A DNA stretch of 49,156 nucleotides from Poronia punctata. Its lineage: Eukaryota; Ascomycota; Sordariomycetes; Xylariales; Xylariaceae. Every line of letters starts with the position of its first letter. Position 1 is the stretch's first letter. The position numbers and the translations under genes are program-made. Shown here piece by piece: positions 35,047 through 47,200 of the stretch. The DNA lies in assembly GCA_022579005.1 (NCBI GenBank), contig MU401703.1, forward strand, positions 1 through 49,156. Reading direction: 5' to 3'. The notes beneath the pieces are model-generated. The model was given only the letters and a program-made list of their open reading frames with translations. It was not told where the DNA came from and did no database searches.

Positions 35047-36520
35047 TCAATACCGCCGCAACAGATGCTGTGAAGCCAACCCTTCTTTGTTGTCGTCGGG
35101 GAGATCCAAGACATTGCGGGGGATGCTATCCCCGTATGAATAAATGAAATCATATTCGTCGTGCTGGGCACGGCGACGTATACCTAACAGATACATGGGG
35201 CCCACGATCTCGGGGGACATGGCTTCGTTGAGGCTTGGTATGCTATCGTAACTAAAAGGAATCGTTTGATGAATCGGATAGAGGTGATACGGGTGGGATA
35301 GATGTCGCACGTCTGACGGTGCCCGGATACTGCATTTGCATCGGTGGTTGTTGCTGGTCGGAGTTTGTAGTAGTCTCAATGGGGGACGGGGTGAGGTGTC
35401 CGGGTCTGGAGCTCAGAGGAGATGGCTGGTACGCGTCTTCAAAGGAAATACGACTAGAAGAGGAGGAACCCGGAGGAGAGGGTTGGTAAGAAGAAGACGA
35501 CGGACAGAGAAGACCTGGGTGGTTCGAATATTGAGGGGGTAGTGATACCAAGGACGAGGAAGAAGAAGAACTGTTTCGCATTGTTTCTGCGGGGATTGTT
35601 GTTTCCTCGCGGCTGTTCATGTCCTTTGAAGAGTCGTTGTTGTGTGGCGTACCCGTATCCTGCCCATTGAGTAGGCCGACGGACATATGTCTCTCTACAT
35701 CGGTGTCCTTGGCCTGCATCTGGTTGTCCGTCCGCCTTGATCTTCGGCGTTTGCGCACGTACCAGAGGGACAGGATAGCCAGGAGGGCCAAGATAATCCC
35801 ACCAATGGTGCTTCCTGCTATTATTGTGGCCTTTGAGGAATGGTGGTTGTCATCTCCCCTCCCTTGAGTGTCCTGGCCTGAGCCTTCATCTGGATTTGTG
35901 CTGTTGTTGCCGCTAACTGGATGTAGTGATGGTGTAGGCGTTGGGGCCCATGTTGGTGATGACATGCCAGTACTCGTAAGTGATGACATGCCAGTACTCG
36001 TAAGTGATGACATGCCAGTACTCGTAAGTGATGACATGCTAGTACTCATAAGTGATGACATGCCGGTAGATGACGAGATACTGGTATACGTTGAGGTGCT
36101 AGTGCTCGACATGGTGCTATAAGGCATCGAGGTGCTAACAGTCGTCGAAGTCGTCGAAGTCTTCGAAGTCTTCGAAGTTGTCAAAGTCGAAGTTGTCAAA
36201 GTAGAAGTGCCGCCATGCGATTTTCGGCTGCTCATGGGAGTAGACCCGCCTGGGCCTTTTTCCGTAGTTGTCTCTTTTTCTGTAGTTGCCCCCTTTCCTG
36301 TAGGGGACCCCATTCCTGCATATGATCCCCAATCACCATTGTGATGCATGTCATTACGAACTTCATGGGCCTGGCAAACACGTGGGTAAGTATCACACCA
36401 TAAATTGTGTGGAAGCCTTACTGATCCCGCCAGTGAGCGTGCGCGCCCGGACTTCTGCTCCCGATAGACCGCCGAGGCATCCTGTGAAACACCGAGATTA
36501 ATGGACTTGATGGTGTCCAT
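35047..36520 (-). CDS. Ser/Thr-rich single-pass membrane protein, Mid2/WSC-like
   Basis: The model is exon 36520-35331 joined to 35251-35047 (464 residues). A long Ser/Thr region (about residues 95-200) includes tandem MSSLTSTG units, as in heavily O-mannosylated stalks. One transmembrane helix follows at about 231-255 (ATIIAGSTIGGIILALLAIL), then a basic stop-transfer (RKRRRSRR) and a Ser/Pro-rich cytoplasmic tail. This layout is that of Mid2/WSC-type wall-stress sensors and related fungal 'transmembrane alpha-helix' proteins; no WSC cysteine domain is seen. The 79-base intron was inferred: without it the frame stops at 35252, while splicing joins a well-formed acidic tail (SIPSLNEAMSPEIVG). 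The 5' end is uncertain. 36520 is the first in-frame ATG, the frame is open further upstream without ATG, and no signal peptide is seen. An extra exon starting at ATG 36660 and spliced to 36533 is possible. Confidence 0.65.
35956..36066 (-). repeat. 24-base tandem repeat in the Ser/Thr stalk
   Basis: About 4.6 copies of a 24-base unit lie at 35956, 35980, 36004, 36028 and a partial one at 36052. The first three are nearly identical; the fourth has two or more changes. Each encodes the octapeptide MSSLTSTG or a variant, so copy-number change would alter stalk length in steps of eight residues without breaking the frame. Confidence 0.9.
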
Positions 36521-38786
36521 TATGGTTCGAGTGCTGCGTAGCACATTGAAAATGAAAACCACGAGGTGTAGCTGATCGGTTCGGAGGAAGACTGTCCTCT
36601 CCTGATGCCGAGGGTTTAGAAGAAAATATTGCGCCTCCCGTCTCACCAGCACGACGGCATGAGCGGTGATGGGATTGTTATGTGTAGAAGAAGAACAGCA
36701 ACAGTAACACAGGGGAAGTCTAGATTAAACTTTGCCTTCCTCCCCTTCTCACTCCCTCAGAAGCTGCTTTTTCGCCTCTCTTTCTAACTTGCTTTCAATG
36801 TGCCGAGTATGGTATGTATCGGCAAGCAAGCAAAGACCCTGAGCCAAATGGACGAAGCCGAATAGAGGGAATACAGACGAATTATGTGGTTAAAGGACAT
36901 CCAAGGAAACAGAGAACATGCGGAAAGAAAAAGACAAAAAACACACCGACCGAACCTTAAAATCAGTTACCATGTGTGGTGTATATATGTATTAACACCA
37001 CGAAGGATGCTCAAGACAACCGTTTCACTCGTTGGAGAACGTTGCATACATGCAGGTTGACGCCCTCAACATCGCTATTGTGTCCTACTTTGACATAATC
37101 CAACCCCCCTTGTGTGCAAGCAGCAAGAGGATGCTGGAAAAAGTCAAGGGGCAACTCGGCGTACTGGTGCGAATGCAACAAAACGACCCCTTGAAGAACG
37201 ACAGTACACGCAGTAACTTCTTGCCCCTCGTCCACGTCGGCCAAGTTACCACAATCCAATAGTATTTCTTGATGTACTCACATAGAATATCGAGACGCCG
37301 GTCGGCAGGGGATCAAAACAGAAAAGCCAAGCCGAATAGATTTTGAAAAGCGCCCCCAAACCACCTTTGACCATAGTGGAGCGCCCAGCGTAGGATAATG
37401 ATACGACAGTAACTCGTGTTGAAACGCAGAGGCGAAGCACTTGATTGTCTTATTTTCATAATTTCTACTGCCCAGTGCTACCGTGCATGGGCAAGGAGGA
37501 GGGGCCTTTTTTAAGGTGAACGCGTTCGCCTGTGTGGCTTATTCCCTTATCCTCAGTGTCAGCTTGGGGGCCAGACGCCATCAACCCTACTCTGTGAGTC
37601 TGGGGCTGTATGTCTCGAGGTAGGCTGAGCACTTCCTGACATCAGAGAGGCTGGGCGTTTGTCAAATCAACGTCGGGGCTAATAAGGGACCCTTAGGCCT
37701 ACTACTTAATTATCGAGGGGTGCCTCACTTGTCCTTGCAGGAGTGGTATGTTGGAGACACATCTTAAAAAAATGTGCATCCTGGATACGTAAGTACCTAC
37801 ATAGGTAGGAAGCGACAGAGCGGAAATTGCAAATACTTGCGTTAAGGATAAGGCAATAGCCTACAGGACTTAAACGCAATATTCCGTATGTGAAGTAGGT
37901 ATACGACGGGAAGGTCATTAGGGGCCAGCCAAGCAAGAATAACCTGGAGCCTGCGTTGATACTTGCCTTTATTAGTTTTATACAACAGCAAGTGCTACTT
38001 ATACTGGAAAGAGCCCATACGTACAATAAGGTAACTACCAAGATGGAAATAACAGTCGACTTCCTGAGAAGTGACAAGGGGTCCGTTACACTGCCACTGC
38101 CAAAATACAAGTAACAAAACAGGAGTCCGGCATCTGTGGCGGGGGGCAGTCATTATAAAGGGCCGATGACGGGGTGTTGCTCAGTATCAGGCTCAGTTGC
38201 ACTGCATGTAGGTAGTATCGTCTCATATCATCTAAAAGTAGAATAGGTAGGTAAGTTACTTGATTGGTTAAATAGAGCCTCGTATTCCGTTGCTATACGA
38301 GTAGTGCCAATTGGTAGGGTAATAGGACTTTTTTGGTTTTATGACAATGTTTCAAGGAAGTTGCTACTGTATGCTCATTGCTTCGTGCAGGTTTGGTGTT
38401 CTTGGATTTAGCGATTTCTATAGCACCGCGTCGTATCTTCGTGGTATATGGGGATTTCCTCATTACAATTAATATGTTGCTGCGATTCTGTTTGAATGCA
38501 ACACATGAGCTGAATATATATGTACATGAATAATAAAAGGGCCCAACCGGATCCCCTCAAGCATCACTTCCTCCTACTCCGATCGTCCAAAAACGGGGGT
38601 ATCATTAGTCGTAGAATCACGTCAAAATGGTGAGATGAATAAAACACTAGCATACGGGCATGCCCACGGGCGTGTTTGGAAAAGATATAGCGAGACGCTG
38701 CCTCAGTCTAGGTTTCTCCAAGGGATTCCCGGGCCGGTGACGGTGCCAACGTTGACGTGCACGTTTCCACGCGGTTTTCCCGGAAA
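36521..38786. other. Region upstream of the sensor gene and downstream of EXO70
   Basis: About 2.3 kb lies between two leftward-read genes. It should contain the promoter and leader of the sensor-like gene (possibly a first coding exon at 36660-36647) and the EXO70 3' untranslated region. A hydrophobic frame at 37706-38110 has no ATG start and no recognisable relatives, so it is not called. Small frames on both strands at 37011-37262 mirror each other and are not supported. Confidence 0.45.
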
Positions 38787-40744
38787 TTAATAGAGGCTGA
38801 GGAATATTGCGGCGATGGATGATTTATCATACTTGACGTATTTGCCTCTTCCTTTGTCTATCTCGTGGTATCTGTCCCAGAAGCGATTGTAAAGAGGTTC
38901 GAGCATCTGTTGCACGTCCTTGGCGAACATTTGTCGTACTTCCCGTTCCATGCTGAAAGACTTATGCCGCGCGACTAGTTCGTCAAAATTGGTATTAAAA
39001 GTTTGGAACTTGACTTTGATGGCGTCCTTGTCCTTGCTATTCAGCGACTTGACAATCGATGCCGATTCGTTCGAGCCCGACGGCGGTCGCTGGGAACGGT
39101 TCGTGTGGATGACATCGAATAAGTGTATCGATATATCCTTGCAAGAGTCGGAATAAAGAGCCTTTGCCTTTTTCCTCCATACATCCAAAGCCTGAAGCCG
39201 GCCTTCCAGGAGGGGTTTAAGATCCGAATCCCGTATCATTCGCTCAATAATGGAGATGCTGTTTGCCAAAAAGACTCCCAACACCGACTTGCCCTTCAGG
39301 AGCAAGCGCGCCTTCTGTTCAAGCGTAGACATTAACAACTCGATAGTGTCGGTGCAGTAATGGGCAAAGATCTCTTTTCCATCCGCGCCAATGTCAAAGG
39401 ATGAGAGGCTGGGAATCACATCCGAGCTGGTATTAGACGGCGCAGTCGATCTCCAGCCACCATCACCCAAGGAGATCATGATACTGGAAATCGGGCGGAG
39501 GAAATCGACCATGGTTTGTAAACGTTGCATCGTCTCGGAGACAACAGGCATGGCGGACCCATCGTGTGGTAGTACTTGTATCATGCCGACCTTGCGCTTG
39601 GTGTCCTCCAGCAACTCGGTCAACGACATCTTGCCTGTCTCGCGCACGGGCTTGAGTGCTGCCGCGAGTGTTGCCTTGAGCTCACCCGTTCTCGTCTCTA
39701 GGTTATTCGATAAGCTGGACATTATCTCGGTAACCTCGTATGCAAGAAAGCAGTCCGTGCTCAGGTGAGCCTTGATGTGATTGTTTAATTCCCGGACAGT
39801 CCTCGCTAGCTCAGCTAGAGGGGCTTGGCAAACCGTCTGGAAAGCTGGGCCCCAGTCTTGTCTCATGAAAATATTGCAAATGTTCTCGTACTCGGCGACA
39901 AAAAGGCCCTCCATAGCCTGAGCATACATCCCAATACCATTTGTCCCGGCTTTGTAGATGGCATCATGGCTCTTCTTCTTGGCCGTGTTGACACTTGCAT
40001 AGGCTAGGTTGACCAACGTTTGCGATAGGTATACACCGCGGACTTCGGCGTATATCTTCACTAATGGGTTGTCTGCCGAGCTGTTCCCCGAGACGTACGA
40101 GTTCATCAGACTCAGCTTGGAGATCGTGTCCTGGGAAAGTAGGGGGAATGGTCTGTTCTTGGTGATAAAGTGTAGGGGCTCGATAGATCGCGGGGTTTCG
40201 CCGCGGAGTAACTTGTCGAATGAATTCTCCAACTGGGTATTCCCGTTCCTCACGAGACGTTGAAGATCGCTTATTGTCTGTTGGTTCGCGCGTAGGTTCG
40301 AAGTCTGCATATTCTCGAGGGCTTTGTTCAGGCGCTTGATCGAGTTGAGGTAATTGGACAAGCCGGCCTTCTCGGGGCCTTGACGAATAATGTTCTCCTC
40401 ATCCTCTTTGGAATCTGCCGGTTGTCGGAGCTTTTCGATGGCTGATATGACGGAATCGATGTCTTGTAAAAGTCACTCGGTCAGCCAGTCTGCTCTACTA
40501 GAGGGCAGCCGAATAGGTAGTGGGGAGCTATCATACTATTTCCTAGTATCTGGAGTCTTTTGGTTTCGCCGTTTAAAGGCCCCGATACATCGCGAACACT
40601 CTTCCCAGTAGCCTCAAGCCTCGTGAGACAGGCCTGGATCTTCTTTGTCAATTGCGCTGTCTTCTCGAGTCGCGAGTTTAGGACGTCGACCTCCGCGCGA
40701 GCTTCCTCGTCAGCAGCGTGACGACCACTTAAGCCGACCGCCAT
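38787..40744 (-). CDS. EXO70: Exocyst complex component Exo70
   Basis: Two exons (40744-40537 and 40462-38787) give 627 residues, the usual size for fungal Exo70. The gene encodes a subunit of the octameric exocyst that tethers secretory vesicles at growing hyphal tips and septa, binding phosphoinositides through its C-terminal domain and Rho GTPases (family knowledge). Residues 1-69 form an N-terminal coiled-coil region (ADEEARAEVDVLNSRLEK). Joining exon 2 yields the characteristic NIDSVISAIEKLRQP and IIRQGPEKAGLSNYLNSIKR. Further typical segments are DWGPAFQTVCQAPLAELART, FLANSISIIERMIRDSDL and the C-terminal YNRFWDRYHEIDKGRGKYVK with final SSIAAIFLSLY, so both ends are intact. The ATG at 40744 is the first in frame. 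The intron of 74 bases has a GTATGA donor. Confidence 0.95.
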
Positions 40745-41341
40745 GACTCGCCTTTAGTGTATTAGGGCTGCCGGTGGACTGCTAGTTGATTTCGAGAGCG
40801 GGCGCAGGGATCTGACAAATGAAGGGCGTAAGATAAAGTATTCGCATATGTGCACAAGATCGCAAGGCGGGTCGAAGCTGAAGTTGAACACGTCGTCGAG
40901 GCGAGGAGGTATCCGCTTCGGCAGTTTCCTATAGGCTACCTAGTTGTTTACCCAGCGCACATTAAACCCTCGGCGTAGAAATCTACAGGGTCCAAGGGTA
41001 ATCCGTATAAGTTAGGTAAGTAGGTAAAGGGAGTCTGTTAGCGACCTTGAAATGATCGGGAAGCAAGCGGTACCCGAGGCAACTGTAGCGATGTACGAGT
41101 ATTGTTGAAGGTGATACTGTGCAATATTCGTACGAGCTCACATACTGGGACTGTGTACTTACTTACGTAATATGGGCACCTATTTACGGGCCTGTCAAAA
41201 TCAATTCAGTGCTCGTACTATGAATTACTGCCCTGGGTCCTCGCTCCTACCTACCTCCACGTATTTCCTCCTGTCGTCACCTGTACAACCTTGGAAATCA
41301 CTGTTTTGCATTGTGTTTCAAGGTATATTAAGTAGGTAATT
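40745..41341. other. EXO70 upstream region
   Basis: Nearly 600 bases lie between the EXO70 start and the aminotransferase stop. This stretch should contain the EXO70 promoter and the 3' end of the aminotransferase transcript. Partial GTACGAGTA motifs occur at 41092 and 41130. No gene is visible. Confidence 0.5.
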
Positions 41342-42913
41342 CTATGACACGACGCCGTTCACACACGATTTCTCTCTCTTGAAATAATCTTCGACAAGCC
41401 TTTGCACAGTGGTAGCGATGATTTCGACATCAGCCTGTGTTATGTTGTATGCAGGCGAGATAATTATGTGGTCTCCATTCACGCCATCAACCGTTCCCGA
41501 CCCGGGATAGACAGCAATTGAATAAGGGTTGGTTAATCCCAGCTGGGACATCTCAAAGGAGACATTTGAGGAGCCTGGGAACGGCTCCTTCGTCGTCTTG
41601 TCCTTGACAAACTCGATCCCCCAAAATAGGCCTCTTCCACGTATATCACCGACATTCGGGTGGCTTCCGAGTAGTTCTTTTAGTCTCGTGGAGAGTAAGT
41701 TCCCCATCTTTGACACATTATCGATTAACCTTTCCTCGCGTATGATCCTCTGAACTTCGAGGGCGGCAGCACATGTGACCGGGTGGCCCTGATACGTATG
41801 GCCGTGGACGAAGACCCTGTCACCACGTGGTTTGTTAGAGATCGGCACCAATGGGCGTACTCGGCGGAGGTCCGTCCACACTTACCCGCTTCCTTGCTCA
41901 AGAGCATCCACTACCCTGTTACCGGCCAGAAGCCCGGCAATAGGTTGATATCCTCCCCCTAGGCATTTCCCGATGGTTTGAATATCAGGGGCAGTATTAT
42001 CCTGCTCCCAGGCATGGAAAGTCCCCGACCGTCCCATCCCACACATAACTTCGTCCAATATCAGTAGTGCGCCGTATTTGTCGCATACTTCCCTCATAGC
42101 CTTGAGGTATCCCGGGACAAAAGGCACGCAACCGAGAGCCTAAATCGACGCTTAGAAAGAGAAAAGCCTATCTGGCAGGTTGGTAGGGGCGTTCACTTAC
42201 CGCTCCGACAATAGGCTCCGCGACAAAGGCACAAACCGTGTCAGCGCCTATCTTTTGAAACTCCTTGTCTAACTCATCTGCAAGTCTTGCTACGTATTGC
42301 GAGTCGGTCTCGCCTATGTGTTTATCCCGAGATGGGAAGCATCGAGATACCCGAGAAATACAGTCGAGAAGCATCGGCTCGAACTTGACCCTCCGGGCAA
42401 CATGACCACCCATGGAGAGCGACCCTAGGGTTATTCCGTGGTATGATGATGTCCGAGCAATGAATCGGAATCTCTTGGGCTCCGGTGGTACTTTCTCGAG
42501 ATAGTACTGCCTCGCAAGTTTCATGGCTGCTTCCATCGCCTCGGAACCTAGCACCCAGTTTTAGAGTTCAAGATGGTGCCTCATACCGGCATGATTTGCG
42601 TACCAGAGTTGACAATATAGGCCCGCTTCATGGTGCCGTTGGCTGAGTCCACCAGTTCTCGACATAGTCTTTCGCATACGTCTGTGGTATAGAATATGGT
42701 AGGGCAGTACGAGATCTTGTTGAGCTGAGCAGCCATGGCCTCATGCACCCGCTTGTCCCCATGTCCAATGCAAGAAACAGCGGCACCACCGGAAGCGTCG
42801 AATATTCTGCGTCCATCATCCAAGATGATATAATTCCCTTGGCCGCCCACTATTCGAGGAAATTGGTCCTTCAAGCTCCTATGGAGCACCGCTGATGTCG
42901 CTGCAGCCTGCAT
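41342..42913 (-). CDS. Class III PLP-dependent aminotransferase
   Basis: Four exons (42913-42604, 42547-42201, 42139-41886, 41816-41342) give 461 residues with all phases matching. Family features in order: FDASGGAAVSCIGHGD near the N-terminus, the cofactor-phosphate segment YIVNSGSEAMEAAMKLAR across the first intron, SYHGITLGSLSMGG, FVAEPIVGA, LLILDEVMCGMGRSGTF with the PLP-ring Asp 248, IQTIGKCLGGGYQPIAG with the Schiff-base Lys 277, and VHGHTYQGHPVTCAAALEV. All catalytic residues are present, so it should transfer an amino group from an amine or omega-amino acid to a keto acid. The actual substrate is not evident. The start is uncertain: 42913 is the first in-frame ATG, but the frame is open back to a CAG at 42977-42975 that could be an acceptor, so a short upstream exon may exist. 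Confidence 0.9.
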
Positions 42914-44140
42914 ATTATATATCTGTTCAAGGTGTGGTCCTTTCGACTTTCGGTCTGGCGGGCTTGAAATCTGTAACGACAAGGAATGAACAATAGTGAT
43001 GGAGGAAGCAACTCGAGGGTTTCAAAATATTTATAATTTAGTCACCGACCTTCCTAACTATCTAAAATGCAGCTATTCTCATTTCACGGGAATGAATGCC
43101 ACATCCCTCACCTCCCTTCCGACTGTGTTCTCGGGAAGTCTAGATGTTGATGTTGAAGACGGAAAACCGGTTGAAAAACGTGGGATCGTATTCCCGATGT
43201 GGAGCTCTCCAACATAAGCATTACACGCTAGTCTAGCGATTGCGCTACTATTGTGTAAGAAAGTCCGGAGCAAACGGACCCTCCCTAAGTTATTAGGCTC
43301 TGCCGGACCAAGACTAGAACGAGGAGCAAGATCAGTCTACAGATGGGAAGAACATGGGGAACAAAGGACAAAGAATGAGAATAGGTAACCCCTTGGGTCT
43401 AACTAACCGGGCCGATCCGCGAGCGATGCCGGACAATTAGAGCGATGTATAGTATAATACCTATGTCCAAATGTACCTACCTCATATGATAATTACCCAG
43501 AGAAGGCTCTCCTAGGTTAAGACCCCGTGACATCTATTTTCGGACCCAACGTTGTTACATGCTGTAGCGGTCAATCAATGCATGCGTCTGGCCGAGGCGG
43601 AGCCTATGTTGAACGAACGGGTCGGGAAAGAGAACTCGGAATTAGGTACTTAAGGTACCGAGGTGGGGCTGATTTTTATATCCGACCCTACACAAGACAG
43701 ATTTCCAAGCGGCAATTCAATTGTTATGCACGACACGACAAAGTTCCTTGTCATATTCATGCCGGTACTCGTTTTTTTTTTTTTTTGCATGCCAATGTCA
43801 GGAACAGGGTAGGTAAAAATAGAAAGAGAGAGAAAAGACACACAGAGACCATATATCTATATCATATATGGGAAGTCCCGTTTTGCTCTTTTAGCGATCG
43901 GGTAAAGGGACGAAGATGTGATACGGAAACGGGTTACTGCCACGCACGTTACCTACCTACCTTTTCAATACGAGCCAAGCAAGTGCCTCATCATGCCATT
44001 TTGTTAATTTAGATGGGGGATTTTTTTTTTCTCCGTCATCATTCTTCCTTGCGTGACGGACGGGTTTTATAAGGAGACGACATGCTTGGCTACTAGCAAT
44101 GTAGGTATGTACATGTAAGTAAGGCAGTGTGGTAAGGTAC
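42914..44140. other. Aminotransferase upstream region
   Basis: This region runs from the aminotransferase start to the repeat-rich border of the right AT block. It should hold the promoter and possibly a first exon. An A-box-like stretch on the minus strand near 43240 is discussed among rejected items. The plus-strand frame at 43527-44012 has low-complexity content and no recognisable relatives. A poly-T run lies at 43770-43786. Confidence 0.45.
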
Positions 44141-44145
44141 CTAAT

Positions 44146-44167
<22 letters not shown>

Positions 44168-44176
<9 letters not shown>

Positions 44177-44202
44177 AATTTTAACGTCTATCTTAGGTAG
44201 GT
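44168..44202 (+). repeat. 35-base dispersed repeat, copy B, after a TAG microsatellite
   Basis: This copy is identical to the reverse complement of 17082-17116 except for one T where that copy has C in a CpA. A TAG repeat of about 10 units (44147-44176) leads into it. The AT-rich block begins within about 100 bases of its end. Confidence 0.85.
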
Positions 44203-44214
44203 CCGGGCTAACTA

Positions 44215-47200
44215 TAATAGCGCGACTGTAGCTGCAAGTGCTTTAGTAGCTAGCTGCCTTTTACTACCTTATATAACCTTTTTTAGGTTTATATTAAAAA
44301 AGACGGTTAAAAGAAGAGCTTTTATAACTAGTTGCTAATAAAAGAAAAAATTACGCTATTTTATATTTTGTTTAAAAGGTAGTATAAGTATTTATTTTTT
44401 AAAACTATAACTATACTATTTTAGCTTTATTATTTAGCAGTGCTTTTTTTTAAAAAAAAAAAAGAGGCTTTTTTTAAGTGCTCTTTTTTAGTGTTTATAT
44501 TTAAAAATATATAGCTAATTTTTTTTTATATATATATATATATAGTACTATTAACTTTTTTTTATAGTTAAAACGCTTATAGTAAGTAGTAAAATTGCTA
44601 TAACCTAAGTATTTAAAAAAAAAGCTAGCGCTAATTTTAGCAGTTTTAATTTTAAAAGCTTTTAAATTTTTATTTTAAAAAGTAAGTTTTATTATTTATA
44701 AAAATTTAGTTAGTATAATGCTTACTAGTTTATAACTACTTTTTTTGCTTTATTTTTAGCTTTTTTAAGTATTTATAAGTATAAAAGTTTATTTTTATAT
44801 ATAAAGTATTATTATAAAATTTGCTTTTTAAACTTATTACTTATATATTTATTTGCTTTTTTATTTTTTAAAATGCTTTTATATTTTAAAAACTAGTATA
44901 AGTATATTTAGTTTTTTATTTTTTTTTGCTAGCTTTTTAAACTTTATAAAATAGTATTTTAAGCTATATAAGTATTTATTAAAAAAAACCTATAAAAGCT
45001 GCTATATTATTTAAATATATATAGTATATTTTTTTAAAAAAAATGTTTTTTAAGTACTTAAATAAAAGCTTTTAATACTTTTATATATTTTATATTAAAA
45101 ACCTTTTTTTTATTTAGCTATTTTAACTTATAATATATTAATTATTTTGCTTTAAAAGCTATAAAAGCTTATAAAGTAAATTAGTTTTTAAAGCTATTTA
45201 AGTATAAAAAAAAAGTGTTTTTTTTTTATTTATTTAAAATTTGCTTTATTTATGCTTTATAAGCTTTAGTTATATTATTTTTGTTTTTAAGCGCAAAGCT
45301 TAGCTATAGCTTTATTAAAGCTATTAAAAGTAGCTAGTAAATTTTAAAAAGTAAGTTTTTAATTTTTTATAAAACTATTTTTTTATAATTAGTTTGCTTA
45401 TATATTTTAGCTACTATAAAGTAGTAGTAATTTAGTTTAGCTATATAAGCTAAAGCTGCTTATTTAAAAGTTTTAAGCACTAAAAGCGCGCTTAGCATAC
45501 TTACTTTTTTAAGTACTACTATATATAAAAAAGTTTTTTAAACTAATAAAACTACTTTTGCTATATGCTTTAAAGCGCTATAAATTTTATTTATTGCGCT
45601 TTTAATACTTATATTAACTATTTTATTTTTATATTTAATTAACTATTATAGTATGCTAAGATATTAAATAATAGCGCTATATATAGCTATTAAAAGCACT
45701 ATTGCTTTTGCTACTATAGCAAGTATAAAAGTAAAAAAGCTTTAAATTATATTACTTAGTGTTTTTATAAACGTACTAGTATAAGCTGCTTTATTAGCTT
45801 ATATTTTAATATAATATTAAAACTTTAATTTTTTATTTAAATAAACGCTAAGCTACTTTATTAGTTTAAAGCTTAAAAAAATAGCTATGTTTTTTACTAA
45901 TACTAAGTTTTTTATTTTATAATTTTTACTATATATATATAATAAGTTATATTTATTTTTATTAAAAGTAATAATATTATCTTTTTTTTATTTAATAGCT
46001 TATATAGCTTAGTATAATAAAATTATAGCGTTTAAACATAAGTTAGTTTTATATTTTGCTAAAGCTACGTTGTTTATATAGCTATAATTATTTTTTTTAT
46101 ATTTTAATTTAAGTAAAAATATAATAAAAAGTATAAAAAAGATTAAAAATATTAATAATTTTTATAAAAAGCTATATTTAAAAGATCTTTTTAAAGCTAT
46201 AGCGTTTTTTTATTTAAGCATAGCTATTTAATTTATTATAAAAAACTTAACTTACTACGCTATAGCAAGCTTTTAGCTTTATTTTAAAAGCTTATATATA
46301 AGTTTATTTTAAAAAATAGTATTAAAAGCGCTTATAACGTTTATAATTAAAATAAAAAAAACCTTTTTATATATTAAAATATTGTTTTTAATATTATATA
46401 TAAAAGCTATTATTAAATTTATAGCTGCTTAGTTAAGCAAAGCATTAAACTATTATTATTTAACTACTTAGTTATTAATAGTTATTATAGCTAGTTATTA
46501 TACTAAAAGTTGCTTTAAGCTTTTGCTTATATATAAAAATAATAAAATAAGTTTTTATAATTTAACTAGTATATAGTTATTTTTATTAAGTTTAAAAAAA
46601 AAAACTATATTAGCAATATAAAAGAAACACGTATACTTTATATATTTAATATGTAAAGAACGCGTACTTTCTATATATTAGTTATATACTATGTATATAT
46701 ATTGCGCATATATTCTTTTAATAAAGTAAGTTTAATACAATTTATAACAAATATATAAAAAACTAAATATTTATATTTATAAGATATTTGCGTTTTAATA
46801 GTCTTAATATAGTTAATAAAGTTAAAAGTATTAAAAAAGATTTTAATACTTGCTATTTTTTTTTTAACTACATTTTTATTTCTTTATATCTTTGCTTTTA
46901 ATTTATAGGCAATTTATTATTACCTTAATCTCTATTTATATTTAATTTGTTATAATAAAGGATTTAAGTGCTTAGTTAAAAGTTTTTTTTATAAATAAAT
47001 TTGCAAAGTTATTTTTTTTATTAATTTAATATACTTTTATAATTTTTTTTTATAAGATTTTTATAATAATATTATATTAATTATAAAGCGTTTTTTATAT
47101 ATACTTTTAAGTTTTATAAAATACTAATAAAGTAACTTAAAATTAGTATAAAGTATTAAAAAAATTAAAAATAATTTAAGTACTTTAAAAATTAAGTATA

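Noticed and set aside
37706..38110. Hydrophobic minus-strand open frame of 134 codons
   Set aside because: It starts at TTG without any ATG, has no recognisable relatives, and contains GTAAGTACCTAC-type intergenic repeats.
43190..43270. tRNA-like stretch on the minus strand with an A-box-like TAGCGCAATCG and a B-box-like GGGAATACGATCCC
   Set aside because: The D-loop is too long, the T-loop has eight bases, no anticodon stem forms, and the expected acceptor strands do not pair. At most it is a degenerate relic.
46621..46745. Slightly less decayed segment in the right AT block with AAAGAACGCGTACTTTC, resembling AAAGAACGGAGTACTTC near 4897 at the left border
   Set aside because: Similarity is limited to about 15 bases with differences, and two TpC sites in 125 bases are not clearly different from the rest of the block.
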